Shown: piece by piece, positions 1-10,781 of the stretch
Numbering within the stretch: position 1 is the first letter of the stretch
Layout of the letters: each line of letters opens with the position of its first letter
The notes under the pieces: generated by a model
What the model saw: only the letters and a program-made list of their open reading frames with translations
What the model was told of the DNA's origin: nothing
Databases searched by the model: none
DNA from: Pyrus communis
Lineage: Eukaryota; Streptophyta; Magnoliopsida; Rosales; Rosaceae
Direction: 5' to 3'
Assembly: GCF_963583255.1 (NCBI RefSeq)
Contig: NC_084817.1
Span: 7,880,121 to 7,944,120, forward strand
DNA: 64,000 nucleotides
Program-made: the position numbers and the translations under genes

Positions 1-1562
1 AATTGAGTAATGCGAAGGAAATTGGTAAAGGCAAGTTTTAGTTTTGTGAATTAGTTAGTTAAATTAGTGTTAATTGGGTTGTTATGGATAATTATCCCTG
101 AAAATAAGTAGTTCGGGAGTAGGGCGTTATTGATTGTACACTTCACACCGTATTGTTTATAATTGAAAATGCTACGACATGGTTGAGTATTAGATTGCAT
201 CATGGTATATCCATATGTATATTACTTGCATATAATTATTGGGAATGCTTTCAAGTGCAAAGATGAACGCAGAACACCCTGATAAGTTTAGGTGAGTTTA
301 TGGTATTAGTTGAGTCGATTGCGTTATAGCATGACTACATTTATGTGTTAGGCAAGTTCGATATTGTCGTAATGGTTGCCATGAGTTGCACATGCTATAT
401 TGAGATGTATTGAGAGCTCATAAACCTGCACCCCGGTGTTAGTGCTCCCGCCCGTGGCCAGGGTACAGTCCTTCACGTGATGTTCACCTCTCGCACCTTA
501 CGCTCACCTTGGATCCAAGGTAGGTGCACAGTCTTGTCGTACAGACCACTTTAGGTGGTTCCGACTCGTAGGTGACCCGCGATTATTCGCACAGTCTTCA
601 CGTGATCGTAACACTTGAGCGTATTTATTTACACCCAATCCTGTCGTACAGACCACTTTAGGTGGTTCCAACTCGTGTGCAGGTATACTTATTGAGCTAT
701 TGGCTAGCCATGATTGATGAGATATGGATAAGTCGTACAGGTCACTATAGGTGACTCCGACTTATATGCTAGCCATGATTGATGAGATATGGATAAGTCG
801 TACAGGTCACAAGAGGTGACTCCGACTTATATGCTAGCCATGATTGATGAGATATGGATAAGTTGTACAGGTCACTATAGGTGACTCCGACTTATATACT
901 AGCCATGATTGATGAGATATGGATAAGTCGTACAGGTCACTGTAAGTGACTCCAACTTATATGCTAGCCATGATTGATGAGATATGGATAAGTTGTATAT
1001 GTCATTTTAGATGACTCTAACTGATATATCATTTTGTATTGATTAAGTTCACTTGGCCTACTTATTAATGTATGGTGGAGTTGATGGCAAACCGTGGTTT
1101 TGGTCATTTCTGAGCATGGTTTGGATATATATATATATATATATGTTGTACTATCCTATACAAAACGATAAGGGAATTACAGTGATGGGTTATTACTGTT
1201 AGAAAGGTAATAGATTTGGGAAGCTTGGTTTTACTGCTTACTCACATTTTCTGTTTTGTACCCCCTTCAAGTTTTAACTGCTAAGTTCGTATCGACGAGG
1301 ATATATAGCTAATCTTAGTATTGGTGGCTACTTTTAAGGGTATGATTCTTACCCACACTACTGTACCTTACTTATGCTCTGACATTGTGTGTGAAATGGG
1401 TTCGCTCCAACTCGTAGCGCACTTTGGTATTTAGACACTTTTAGATTCAAATTTATTCACTTTTTATACACTATCACACTTTATGGCTTCGTCACCTTCC
1501 AGGTGTCGGCTAACACAGCTCGATTTGGGGTCCTAGTGGACATTTCGGGTCGGGGTGTGTCA
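1..1562 (+). repeat. Degraded 3' part of a Ty3/gypsy LTR
   Basis: The stretch from about 410 to 680 matches the intact gypsy LTR at 12180-12440 block by block: the CTCATAA...TGCACCCC block, the GGATCCAAG block and the GTCGTACAGACCAC hairpins. It ends at 1562 with TCGGGGTGTGTCA, the same terminus as the intact LTRs at 13058 and 19861. No internal element sequence follows, so it is a solo or truncated LTR whose 5' end lies outside the window. It is more diverged than the 10801-19861 element and differs by a tandem expansion at 703-1027. Confidence 0.8.
703..1027 (+). repeat. Five 65-bp tandem repeats, each with a hairpin
   Basis: GCTAGCCATGATTGATGAG (first base variable) recurs at 703, 768, 833, 898 and 963, exactly 65 bp apart. 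Each unit holds an imperfect inverted repeat: AAGTCG, TACA, GGTCAC, a 4-5 nt loop, GTGACT, CGACTT. The hairpins span 730-763, 795-828, 860-893, 925-958 and 990-1022. The intact LTR has a single equivalent at 12481-12513, so this is a local expansion. Confidence 0.9.
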
Positions 1563-1974
1563 ACTTGTCTTTTATATTATAGTGTACCTGCACCATGAAT
1601 AATTGTATCTATCTACCTATATATATATCACATATTTTGTTGATAATCTATCTAAGATTAATTTGCGTTTATCTACCTATACCATAGGTTTTTTTTTTTT
1701 AATTTTTTTTATTATTTTTTAAATAATACTCTACCTATATCATAGATTAATTGCATATGTATCATATGTTTTTTTTTTGTTTGTAAACTACTTGCATCAA
1801 AGCTTGATTGCATTGTCTACCTGCATCACAGATTAGATGCATTATTTACCTACACCACTTTTTAATTAGATATTATTTACATATGTTCATCACTTATTAC
1901 TTGTATTTATGTACCTATATCATAGGTTTTTTCTTTTTGTAATATACTTTTATCAAGAATGAATAATATTTAGG
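1563..1974. other. AT-rich intergenic, degenerate short repeats
   Basis: There is no coding signal. Variants of a CTACCTATATCATAGG motif followed by a T-run recur at about 1668, 1730 and 1912. The same phrase with its T-run reappears near 4255. The array is interrupted by the TIR element at 1983. Confidence 0.5.
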
Positions 1975-1982
1975 TAATTATA

Positions 1983-3014
1983 GGAATTTTATATTAGCAC
2001 CCCACAAAATGTTGAACACACCCCACATTAAAATTTAATATTAAATGACTTATTTCCCCCTATGCAATGACAATTTTGACCTTATTAGGTTTTTTTTTAA
2101 AATAAAATAAAAATTCTAAATACACCCCAAATCACTTTTAGTGTATTATTTCTCTTCTCAACTATCAAAACCTTCTCACGCTCCATTGTTCAACAAAACC
2201 CTAACCAATGAAACTATGAACATGTTGATTAAGAAAAATTGTTTTTGACAAATAGAGAGGCCTAAATTGGTGATCGTATAGATCAAGAGCAAAACCAATG
2301 AGGACTTGTTGGTGGAAATGTCTGAGAAAATTGGGTTTGAAGTTGAAGTTCTTAGATCTGATTGGAGGACCGAGTTGGTAAAAATTTATTGGGTTCTTAA
2401 TTTGAGTGATGTCATGATAGGGGTTCACGGTGCTACCATGACACATTTTCTGTTCATGAGACCTGGCTATGTATTGATCCAAGTGATTCCTCTTGGAACT
2501 AGTTGGGGAGCAGAGGCATACTTTGGGGAACTTGCAAGAAAGCTTGATTTAAACTACAGCGGCGACAAAATTCTTCCCACAGAGAGCCATTGTACGATAA
2601 GTATGGTAAAGTTGATCCTGTTCTTAAAAATCCAGCAATAAAGCCATTATTGATGTTACCCTACTTAACGATGGTAGACATCTGTCAATGCAAACTATAT
2701 TAAGATGATTTCAAATCATCATTTTGAAATCATTCGGCAAACTAAACGTTTAGATGATTTGAAATCTTTCGGCAGACTAAATGTTTAAATGGTTAGATTC
2801 AGTCCCTAAAAATTAAAAATGAGTGTTATAAGATTTGAGAAATGTGGGGTGTATGTACAAAATATAAGGTGTATATTGAGAATGTGGGGTGTGGGGGTAT
2901 TATGGGAAAATATGTGGGTTGTATTAAGATAATTTTTAAGTGAAAAAGAAAATATGGGGTGTATTAAGTGTATGAGGTTTATTCAACAATTTATGAGGTG
3001 TAATATAATAAGCC
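1983..3014 (+). mobile_element. Non-autonomous TIR element carrying a GT61 fragment
   Basis: The left end reads GGAATTTTATATTAGCACC; the right end, reverse-complemented, reads GGCTTATTATATTACACC. Similarity continues imperfectly for roughly 40 bp in from each end. The 8-bp TAATTATA flanks both sides (1975-1982 and 3015-3022), a probable target-site duplication. A second copy beginning GGCTTTTTATATTAG starts at 63751 and confirms the left boundary. The interior carries a broken glycosyltransferase-61 segment and no transposase, so this is a Pack-type element. GG termini with an 8-bp duplication fit a Mutator-like or hAT-like element; the superfamily is not settled. Confidence 0.75.
2258..2708 (+). 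pseudogene. Glycosyltransferase family 61 C-terminal fragment
   Basis: GT61 (DUF563) enzymes are Golgi type II membrane proteins that add xylose or arabinose to wall polymers or N-glycans. The reading frame from 2258 shows RPKLVIV, then EMSEKIGFEVEV, then VMIGVHGATMTHFLFMRPG and VIPLG...WGAEAYFGELARK. These are the characteristic GT61 C-terminal blocks; functional members usually read HGAGLTN where this copy has HGATMTH. A stop interrupts the start of the segment near 2279. A frameshift near 2585 moves the tail (EPLYDKYGKVDPVL) into another frame, ending near 2708. No N-terminal membrane anchor or first half of the enzyme is present and no intron is visible. It lies wholly inside the TIR element and was probably captured by it. 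Confidence 0.8.
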
Positions 3015-3280
3015 TAATTATATCACAGTAGATTTTGTTGTTGATAAAACGTGCCATGAATTTTGATATTAATTTTTTTTCCTCGGATATTGGATAGATT
3101 AAAGGCATTTTGAAGATTCAAAACTTGGATAAATAAAAAAATTTAAATATATTTTCATTTAAATTATAAAAGGGCAAAATGGGCATAAAAAGATCAATTG
3201 AACCTATAAACTGATATAAGGCACATGGAACTGGACTCAATCGGAAAGTTTGACTCAAATTTTTCGACTTGGATCTAAAT

Positions 3281-4260
3281 GCTCCATTATTTTTCCTACA
3301 AACTAACATATACCATGACATCAATCTAATGGTTCATTTTCTTCTTCTTCTCCTCTCTCTCTCATTTTTCTTCCCCAAAGCATGGAAACAAGTTCTGATT
3401 AGCATCTCCACTCACCTCAAGGCTAGTTAGTCACACATGATTTCATTTTTCATTTTTTGGAAATTGAGATTCTATTTTCATAAAATAATCGTGCCCACAT
3501 CATGTGTGTTCATTTGTAATTTTCTTTTTTAATTGTTTGTTCGCATCAATCTAGTAGAATTGATATTTATTGGAAAACTCTTTTCACACAGATTCTAAGG
3601 CAATGAATTTTGATACGGTGAATCAGAGTGTTCTGTCTCAAAAGGTGATGCAAAAGTGTTTCCAGAGAGGTTGTGCACGATATTTATCAAGATGCTTGAT
3701 GAAAGAATATCAAACTTAGATTGTTTTATGGATTAAAATTAAAGATTAGACTAACATATGAACCCTAATACGCCTATATATATGTGGGTTATTCATGTCA
3801 AGTTTATAAGATCAAATCAACTATTCTATAAATAACGAAAAAAAAACTTACAAATTCTTGATTGATTCCCATGATAAAAGTTGGAGAATCCCTACAAATA
3901 TATATATATATATATTTTTTTTTTTTGAAGAAATGCAAGAGAACAAAGTGGGAGAGAAAGAAGTGTGGGAGAAGAAAGTGAAGAGTCTGGCAAAATATAT
4001 GCTGGACGGAATATTTGGGACCCAAAAAAAAAGGAAAAGAAGAAAAAAAAAATGAACCATTAGATTGATTCATGGTGTATACTAATTAGTAGGAAAAATA
4101 ATTATGAAAGTCTTAAATATAAATAATAAAAGATATCTAAGCCTTGCCATGTTGCGAGTTTTGAATGAATTGTAGTGACATTCAGCAAATTTTAATGGCA
4201 AGTTAAACCGCACACAAGTTCTTCTCAAGAAAATTAGGAATCAAATTACTTCCAATATCA
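3281..4260 (+). repeat. Tandem duplication, unit 1 (TIR-like ends)
   Basis: The block from 3340 to 4260 recurs at 4317-5620. Its left end (3281-3345, CCATTATTTTTCCTAC...AATCTAATGGTTCATTT) is the inverted complement of 4050-4110, giving roughly 60-bp imperfect terminal inverted repeats. The unit may therefore be a small TIR element (about 3281-4110) plus flank. Inside, 3590-3740 and its twin at 4570-4735 look weakly coding (FDTVNQSVLS...RLCTIFIKM), but I do not recognise a family. An AT microsatellite and T/A-rich tracts are also present. Confidence 0.7.
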
Positions 4261-4316
4261 TAGGTTTTTTCTTTTTGTATCAAAATATTTCAAATTTTAG
4301 TACCATTCATTTTTTT

Positions 4317-5620
4317 TCTTCTTCTCCTCTCTCTCTCTCATTTTCATTCCCAAAAGCATGGAAACAAGTTTTGATTAGCATCTCCACTCACCTCAAGGCT
4401 AGTTAGTCACACATGATTTTATTTTTCATTTTTTGGAAATTGAGATTCTATTTTCATAAAAAAAATCGTGCCCACATCATGTGTGCTCATTTGTAATTTT
4501 TATTTTTATTTTTTAAATAGTTTGTTCGCATCAATCTAGTAGAATTGATATTTGTTGGAAAACTCTTTTCACACAGATTCTAAGGCATTGGATTTTGATA
4601 CGGTGAATCAGAGTGTTCTGTCTCTAAAAGGTGATGCAAAAGTGTTGCCGACGAGGTTATGCACGATATTTATCAAGATGTTTGATGAAAGAATATCAAA
4701 CTTAGATTGTTTTGAGATTAAAATTAAAGATTAGACTAATATACGAACCCTAATACGCCTATATATATGTGGGTTATTCATGTCAAGTTCACAAGATCAA
4801 ATCAATTATTGTATAAATAACAAAAAATAAACTTACAAATTCTTAATTGATTCCCATGATAAAAGTTGGAGAAGCCCTGCAAATATATATATATATATAT
4901 TTTTTTTTGAAGAAACGCAAGAGAACAAAGTGGGAGAGAGAAAGAAGTACGGGAGAAGAAAGTGAAGAGTCTGGCAAAATATATGCTGGAGGGAATATTT
5001 GGGAACTAAAAAAAAAAGGGAAAAGAAGAAAAACAAAAAGAACCATTAGATTGATTCATCGTGTATACTAATTAGTAGGAAAAAAATAGTTATGAAAGTT
5101 TTAAATATAAATAATAAAAGATATCTAAGCTCTATCTTGGTACTGAGGTAAGTATGAAAAAAGTGATTATAAAACACAAAGCTGCAAATTAGGGCTATAC
5201 AACATAAAGCCCTAGTTTGGTAAATATTCAGCTTCAGTTTTTTTTTTCCATAGTTTTGGGTGAAAAAAAGTCAAAAAAACAAAGCTGCAAAACCCAGCTT
5301 TGAAAAACTAGTTTTTTTTTTCACATTTGTTTTATATAAAAGTTTATCAAGCATTATAATACTGTTTTTTTTTTTCAAAAGCACTTTTACAAAAATGTTT
5401 ATTAAATACTCTGCTGCTTTATTTCACAGCTGCTTATTCTCACAGCACAGCAAAATCAGTTTTTTTTTTCAAAGCACAACAATACCAAATCAGCCCTTAA
5501 GACTTGTCACGTGACGAGTTTTGAGTGAATTGTAGTACCACTCAGTAAATTTTAGTAGCAAGTTAAGTCCCATATAAGTTTTTTTTCGAGAAAATCAGGA
5601 ATCAAAATAGTTCCAATTCT
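4317..5620 (+). repeat. Tandem duplication, unit 2, split by a MITE
   Basis: It is a close copy of 3340-4260: the same CTCACCTCAAGGCTAGTTAG block near 4388, the same weakly coding block at 4570-4735, the same TIR-like right end at 5041-5090. The match breaks after AGATATCTAAGC near 5130 and resumes near 5505 (GACGAGTTTTGAGTGAATTGTAG). The left inverted-repeat end seen in unit 1 is missing here. Duplication therefore preceded the MITE insertion. Confidence 0.75.
5205..5498. mobile_element. hAT-like MITE inside the duplicated unit
   Basis: The ends are inverted: AGCCCTAGTTTGGTA on the left; TTAAGGGCTGATTTGGTATT when the right end is reverse-complemented. The core GGGCT..TTTGGT is typical of plant hAT MITEs. 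The interior is T-rich with AGCAGC/CAGCTG clusters and has no coding capacity. The exact target duplication was not resolved. Confidence 0.55.
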
Positions 5621-5812
5621 TTATCCAAATTAGTAAACGTCCCAAAAGTTTGTGCTCGGTTTTTTCGGAAGAAAAGTAAAGGATGATCGGATAGTTTATA
5701 GTTTAATTGCAAAATCACAATACAAATCGTCATGAACTATATTTCTTACATGGAAAATGAAACTAATGTTAGAAGATGTCCAAAAAATTTGAAACATCCA
5801 CTCTGTTAAAAT

Positions 5813-5965
5813 AAAGAAAAACTAATGAATATGGTTTGAAAAGTTTGAGTTTTAACGATAAAGATAAAATAAAAGGTGAAATGAATAGTACCAGGATTGA
5901 CCTTTTAGTGTAAAAATGTGATTTTTCGTGAAAATGAACTGGAAGCCTTTAGTTAAAGTTCCCTT
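5813..5965 (+). repeat. Short interspersed repeat, Maleae type, copy 1
   Basis: It shares GAGTTTTAACGATAA, then AAATAAAAGG, a TACCA..ATTGAC block and a terminal arm with the copies at 35727-35855 and 54038-54178. The family resembles an abundant non-coding apple/pear repeat that I recall; no transposase is encoded. Confidence 0.6.
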
Positions 5966-6064
5966 AAAAATAATGAATAAATAAATCAAACCGAAAATCA
6001 ATACCCCAATACTCCGAATCGAATCATTTACAAAAAATTCGAGCAAAATGTTTCGGGGTGTAGA

Positions 6065-6152
6065 ATTCACCGGAGCATATTAGAAATACGAAACCGAGAT
6101 GCAGAAAAATTCACCGGAGCATATTAGAAATACGAAACCGAGATGCAGAAAA
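6065..6152 (+). repeat. 44-bp tandem duplication upstream of YebC gene
   Basis: Two essentially identical 44-bp units (6065-6108 and 6109-6152) start with ATTCACCGGAGCATATTAG. They lie about 190-280 bp before the start codon, in the presumed promoter. Confidence 0.9.
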
Positions 6153-6341
6153 AAGCTTGTTTGGTACTCAAAATCCAGGCTCACGTAGGTTTGGGCCAGG
6201 CTCATATGCGCTGGTGGCGCCAAGGCCCAATAAAAAAGGGTATGATCGTGAAACTGCTCGCAGATTTTCACCACCATTGGCAGTGGACACTGGACGGCGT
6301 CACGGACTCGGACACAAATTCGAAGGCGGCGGCAAACAGTG

Positions 6342-8464
6342 ATGGGGTCGTCTAGTACAATGAGAGCATTAGGAGCAATTGTTCACAGATTCAGCAATGG
6401 CGTCTCCTCCAAGTCCCTTAATTCCTTGGCTCTTCACTGTACATGTCATATACCCATCTTCTTCCTCTCTTTGAATTCTGAATTTTGCTTTCGAGAGTGA
6501 ATTTTTAGCTAACTTTTTGATTCAGGGAATGTTCTGCTGAGCAGAAAGTTATCGTATTCATCTGCAATTTCATCATTGCCGCCATGGGTTTTGACCCACA
6601 TGCACGGCGGCGCTGCAGCGAGAAGAACCATATGGACCGTCGCTCCTCTCTGCATGGGCAGGCGTTCCAGCAAAATCGCCGGCCGAAAGGTCAGCTCATT
6701 CGTTCTGCTTTGTAGGTTTTTATTTTCTTGCACGCCAAGTGTTTGATGAAATGCCCGTGTAATGTGTGTCAGCGTTTTGTGACTGTTTGTTGGGTTTGTT
6801 TTGAAAGTTGTGGAATTGGTACTGCAGGGGGCTCAAGATGCAAAGAAGGCAAAGCTATATAGCAGGATAGGGAAGGAAGTTGTTTCTGCGTAAGTTAGTC
6901 GCTCCGGCCTTCTTTGTATTTTGCTACTGCTGATTGCCTGATTTAGCATTGATTAAAGTCTAATCTTTGTATAAAGGCAAATGTTATCTCCTAGTCATAG
7001 TTATTGAGAATTACACAAGTTTCATAGTTTCAACAATAGGGGGTATTTGGTATTGCGCAATGCCGGTAACTTTTCGTTGTGCCTTAATGGTGCAGTGTAA
7101 AGAAAGGCGGTCCAAGTCCTATATCGAATATGGCCCTGGCAACTGTTTTGGAGAAAGCCAAGGAGCTGGATGTACCCAAGGAAATTGTGGAGCGCAACAT
7201 TAAGAAAGCATCTGAGAAAGGACAAGAAGCTTACATTGAGAAAGTATACGAGGTTGGTATCAGTGTCATCTGCTAGATCTTCTTTGGTCCTGCTTAAATG
7301 TTTTATGTTCAACATTAAGGATTTATTTTATTGGCTTGATACTTTTCTCATGTGACCTGATTTTATTGGGTGCTACTATTGTCAGGTATATGGTTTTGGT
7401 GGAGCTTGTATGGTAGTCGAGGTCTTGACTGATAAAATAAACCGGTCTGTGGCAGCAGTTAGAGAGGTGGTGAAGGACTGTGGGGCGAAGATGGCTGACT
7501 CAGGATCTGTTTTGTTCAAATTCAGGCGTGCTCGGGTTGTAAACATAAAAGCTTCAGATGTTGATAAAGATCAGCTCCTTTCCATTGCTTTAGATGCTGG
7601 TGCTGAGGATGTTATAGAACCACCAGTATATGAAGATGATACCGAAGATAATTCAGAAAGGTAATTTTCCACTAGAGCTGCATTCCTTATGTGTTATATT
7701 TGTGTTGTAACTCAACTTTCTCCGGTTTTTTTAACCGATATATGATTTTGCTAAGTTAACGTCATCCAATTGAGTTGTGATTGCCATTGTCCAAGGTATG
7801 AGTCTTCTTGACTCACTTTGCCTGTGAGCTTACGTTTTCTGTGAAATGCAAGATCTTCACTTGTGGTCAGGTCAACTTTCATGCTCATTAAATGGGAGCC
7901 TCAAGCCCATCTAGTAGTTGAACTCCCTTCATACGTGTTATTGTAGGCACCTGGTTCAATCATTGAAATGTGGATATATGCATATTTTCGTGAGCACACA
8001 CAGGCGTGCACACACACACACACCCATCATTGTGAACTATTCTCCTTTCGCTATATACAGTTCTTAACTTTGTTTAATTTATTTTTTTGTTTTTTGGGTT
8101 TCTGGTAGATATTTCAAAATCGTAAGCTCATCAGAGAACTACACAACAGTACTTTCAAAGCTACGTGAGGAAGGAGTAAGTTTTGAGACGGATAATGGTT
8201 CTGAGCTGCTTCCAATAAGCGCTATTGAGGTTTGTCTCTCCTGCATACATTACAGCCTTATAGCTGGGATTTCTTCTTGTCACCATGCGAATTGTATACT
8301 GTTTCACAAACTGTCTTCATATTTACAAGTCGATTTCAAGCATTTGAGGTAAAACTACTGGTATGTTGCAGGTAGATGACGAGGCTATGGAGTTGAACAA
8401 GGAACTTATGTCCCAATTGCTTGAACTTGATGATGTTGATGCTGTGTATACGGACCAGAAGTGA
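6342..8464 (+). CDS. YebC/TACO1-family organellar translational activator
   Basis: Seven exons join in frame: 6342-6438, 6526-6689, 6828-6889, 7096-7252, 7386-7660, 8109-8229 and 8372-8464, all with GT-AG introns, encoding 322 residues. The YebC domain starts near residue 76 with the hallmark MGRRSSKIAGRK followed by AQDAKKAKLYSRIGKEV, and runs to the end. Residues 1-75 are Arg/Ser-rich and acid-poor, as in a mitochondrial or plastid transit peptide. YebC proteins bind ribosomes and relieve stalling (for example at proline tracts); animal TACO1 activates COX1 translation. Whether the plant protein acts in mitochondria or plastids cannot be read here. The first ATG of the frame (6342) was chosen; the next in-frame ATG is at 6360. 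A CA microsatellite lies in intron 5. The frame is clean and the splice sites canonical, so it is probably functional. Confidence 0.93.
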
Positions 8465-8725
8465 TCAAAATCTCTATCTTTAGTCATCATTTCAGCAATC
8501 GAATTGAGCTCTTGGCCTTAAAATATTCTTCGATCTGGTTTGTCTTTGGTATCTAACTCAATTGAAGTATGTCTGTCGAGATCACTTAAAGAGGAGAGAC
8601 GGGTGCGGGGTCGTTACCTTACCATTCTGTTCTCTAGGAAGAAAATTTTGTTGTACTGTATTTTCATACTTGGGAAGTTTGAGGAAGAAGAACATATATT
8701 GAAATGTGCTTGTTATCAGAGAACA

Positions 8726-8731
8726 AATAAA
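8726..8731 (+). promoter_or_regulatory. Poly(A) signal candidate of YebC gene
   Basis: AATAAA lies 262 bp past the stop codon in an AT-rich stretch, a plausible near-upstream element for 3' end formation before the CCD8 relic at 8928. Confidence 0.5.
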
Positions 8732-8927
8732 AGAAATCCTTGAATAACAATAGTAATGTTGGGAAATGATTTCCATTCTTCCTTTTGTAAACGGGCCTTG
8801 ATTCTCCTTACTCTTTTCAATCTAACGGCTAAAAAAAAAGAGTTAATGGAAAGAAAAGTAGAGTGCGGAAATCACCTTCATAATATAGTCTTCGTAATGG
8901 AAAATGTGAATGGTGTGGCACTGAATT

Positions 8928-9750
8928 ATACCTCGCATCTGGTAGTACATTTTTGCCGGTATATGACTGGAGGCACTGTAACCTAAACTAGTTGAGAATC
9001 GTTGTATCGACAATCAACATTGTGCTCACAAAAATCTACAGTAATCGTTGTCACCCTCCCGCCTTCATCTTCGTCTTCCTCTTCGTAAGCATCAATGAAA
9101 TGATATGGTATATACAGCAGGGCTTCCATGCACACCACCTTCAAAACAATGAAATGAATATTACAAAGTTATTTATGGTACGAGGGAAGCGAAAATTAAA
9201 TTTGGGACTTCTTCCAACACTAAAAAGAGAAATACCACTTAGTCAAGAAAGGGACGTAAAATTTTGCCACCACCTCTGCACATGGCCTGCATAAACGCTT
9301 TTGACTGAGTGACATTTCATAGTGATCTGTCATAGGAAGAGAGGGAATCCAATCCGCAGTGCGTCCACCCCTGCAATCGATCTGGCCTGTCACCTTCCTT
9401 TCATTCAAACCCCCTAACAAGTCACTGTACTCAAGTTTCCCCAATGTGTCCTTTAAGTTTCGGTAATGCAAACAACACGGCCATCAACGAATTTACGGTG
9501 ATGCACCAATGACTAATAGATTGGCAAGCTCGAGGAGGTAGGATAGGAGGTTATAGTGCATTGGGACTTCAGAGAATCCATGATAACGTAGCTTTTTGGT
9601 TTTTATGGCCGTCCTGTAAGCCTCGGAATTGGTTTGGCAGTGAGGCCGCCGTCTGGAGTGGAGCTTAGCTAACATTGCATAGCCGTCGAAGAGGTGCCGG
9701 AAATTGTAGTTTTCAATGTGCCAAAGACCCTCATCATTTCCTTAGGTACG
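8928..9750 (-). pseudogene. CCD8 relic (parts of exons 2 and 3)
   Basis: On the minus strand, 9750-9220 matches exon 2 of the complete CCD8 gene (RHLFDGYAMLAKLH, FSEVP, LGKLEYSDLLGGL, NERKVTGQIDCRGG). 9143-8928 matches exon 3 (FHFIDAYEEE.., CEHN, TGKNVLPDA). Two internal deletions remove about 38 codons, including the iron-binding SAHP histidine, and about 24 codons after the DHY block. Frameshifts and stops occur throughout. Exons 1 and 4-6 are absent. Intron-position sequence remains between the two exon remnants, so this is a genomic duplicate rather than a retrocopy. It lies convergent with the YebC gene, 464 bp past its stop codon. Confidence 0.88.
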
Positions 9751-10109
9751 TCCCTCTCTGCATGTAATTAGTTATCCATTTTTTCTTTCTCTATGCCGAA
9801 ATTATTTGGTGAACTTTAGAATAACTTATAATAATCTATGTATACCGGCTAACTGATTTCAGTAGGAACTTACCCAAAATCATATTGCACTGGCTGCCCA
9901 CGGAGGCAGTTTGGTATCAGAAAATAGAAATGCACTTATGGCTCGTTTACTAACTTTTTTTTTTTTTTTTTTTCTCAGTTTTTAGTTTTTTTGATTTAGT
10001 ATGAAAATTAAAAACTTTTTTTTTTGTAACTATTTTCAGATTTCATTGAAAGCCAAAATTTGAAAACTTAAAAAATTTGCTTTCAGTTTTTGGCTTATAT
10101 TTTTATTTT
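9751..10109. other. Intergenic, T-tracts only
   Basis: I see no gene. Long T-runs at 9956-9975 and 10016-10026 flank AT-rich filler. Confidence 0.5.
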
Positions 10110-10508
10110 GGGTTAAGTACGTATAACTATTTTATATTTAGGGGTGATTCCAAATTGACTTAACCTTTTAAAACATTTCAAATAAGTACCTAACGTTTTG
10201 AAAATTAGACATGTTAGGCAATAAGCACATGTTAGCAATGTAAAATGATGATGTCATTAATGTTAAGTGATAACGTGGACAAAAATTGAAGTTGATCTTT
10301 ACCGATCGCCATCTTTGAAGCTCTAAAACCCGAAATTGGTCTCTTTAGTCAAGTTAAACACTAAATTTGCTCACCTCATCACTTAACGGTAGTGACGTAA
10401 CAAATGTTCATTTTTCAAAATGATTGGTAGTTTTTGGAATGTTTTAGAAAGTGTTGGGACTAATTTGGAATCATCCTTAAAAGTTGGGTAGTTACTTGTA
10501 GTTAACCC
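10110..10508. mobile_element. Mutator-like MITE with 9-bp target duplication
   Basis: The ends GGGTTAAGTAC and TAGTTAACCC are inverted, and similarity continues imperfectly for about 90 bp (shared GATTCCAAATT and TTTTGAAAA blocks). The 9-bp TTTTATTTT is present at 10101-10109 and again at 10509-10517. The duplication is T-rich, so chance contributes, but length and position fit a MULE-type insertion. No coding capacity. Confidence 0.65.
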
Positions 10509-10747
10509 TTTTATTTTTTTTTTTTAAACTAAATATAATTATCAAATAAGTTATCATTTTTTTTAAAAAAGTAAAAACAATAACTGAAAACGAAATGATT
10601 ATGGGATAAATATAATTATCAAATAAGTCATCATTTCTATAATTATCAAATGAACTTCAAAATACTAATTTATTTTTCGGCCGACCAACAAATATTGATT
10701 GAGCTTTCAAATTATGGGATAAATATGTATAGTACATGTTTAACAAA

Positions 10748-10781
<34 letters not shown>

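Larger units (their letters stand above)
5621..6341. other. Intergenic region upstream of the YebC gene
   Basis: It holds a short Rosaceae-type repeat (5813-5965) and a 44-bp tandem duplication (6065-6152), and otherwise no gene. The last 190 bp before the 6342 start codon must include the promoter and 5' UTR of the YebC gene. I see no convincing TATA box; the region becomes GC-rich after 6160, as is usual for housekeeping promoters. Confidence 0.5.

Noticed and set aside
703..1027. CRISPR array, because of regular repeats
   Set aside because: The genome is a plant nuclear one, the whole 65-bp unit is repeated without unique spacers, and it lies in an LTR.
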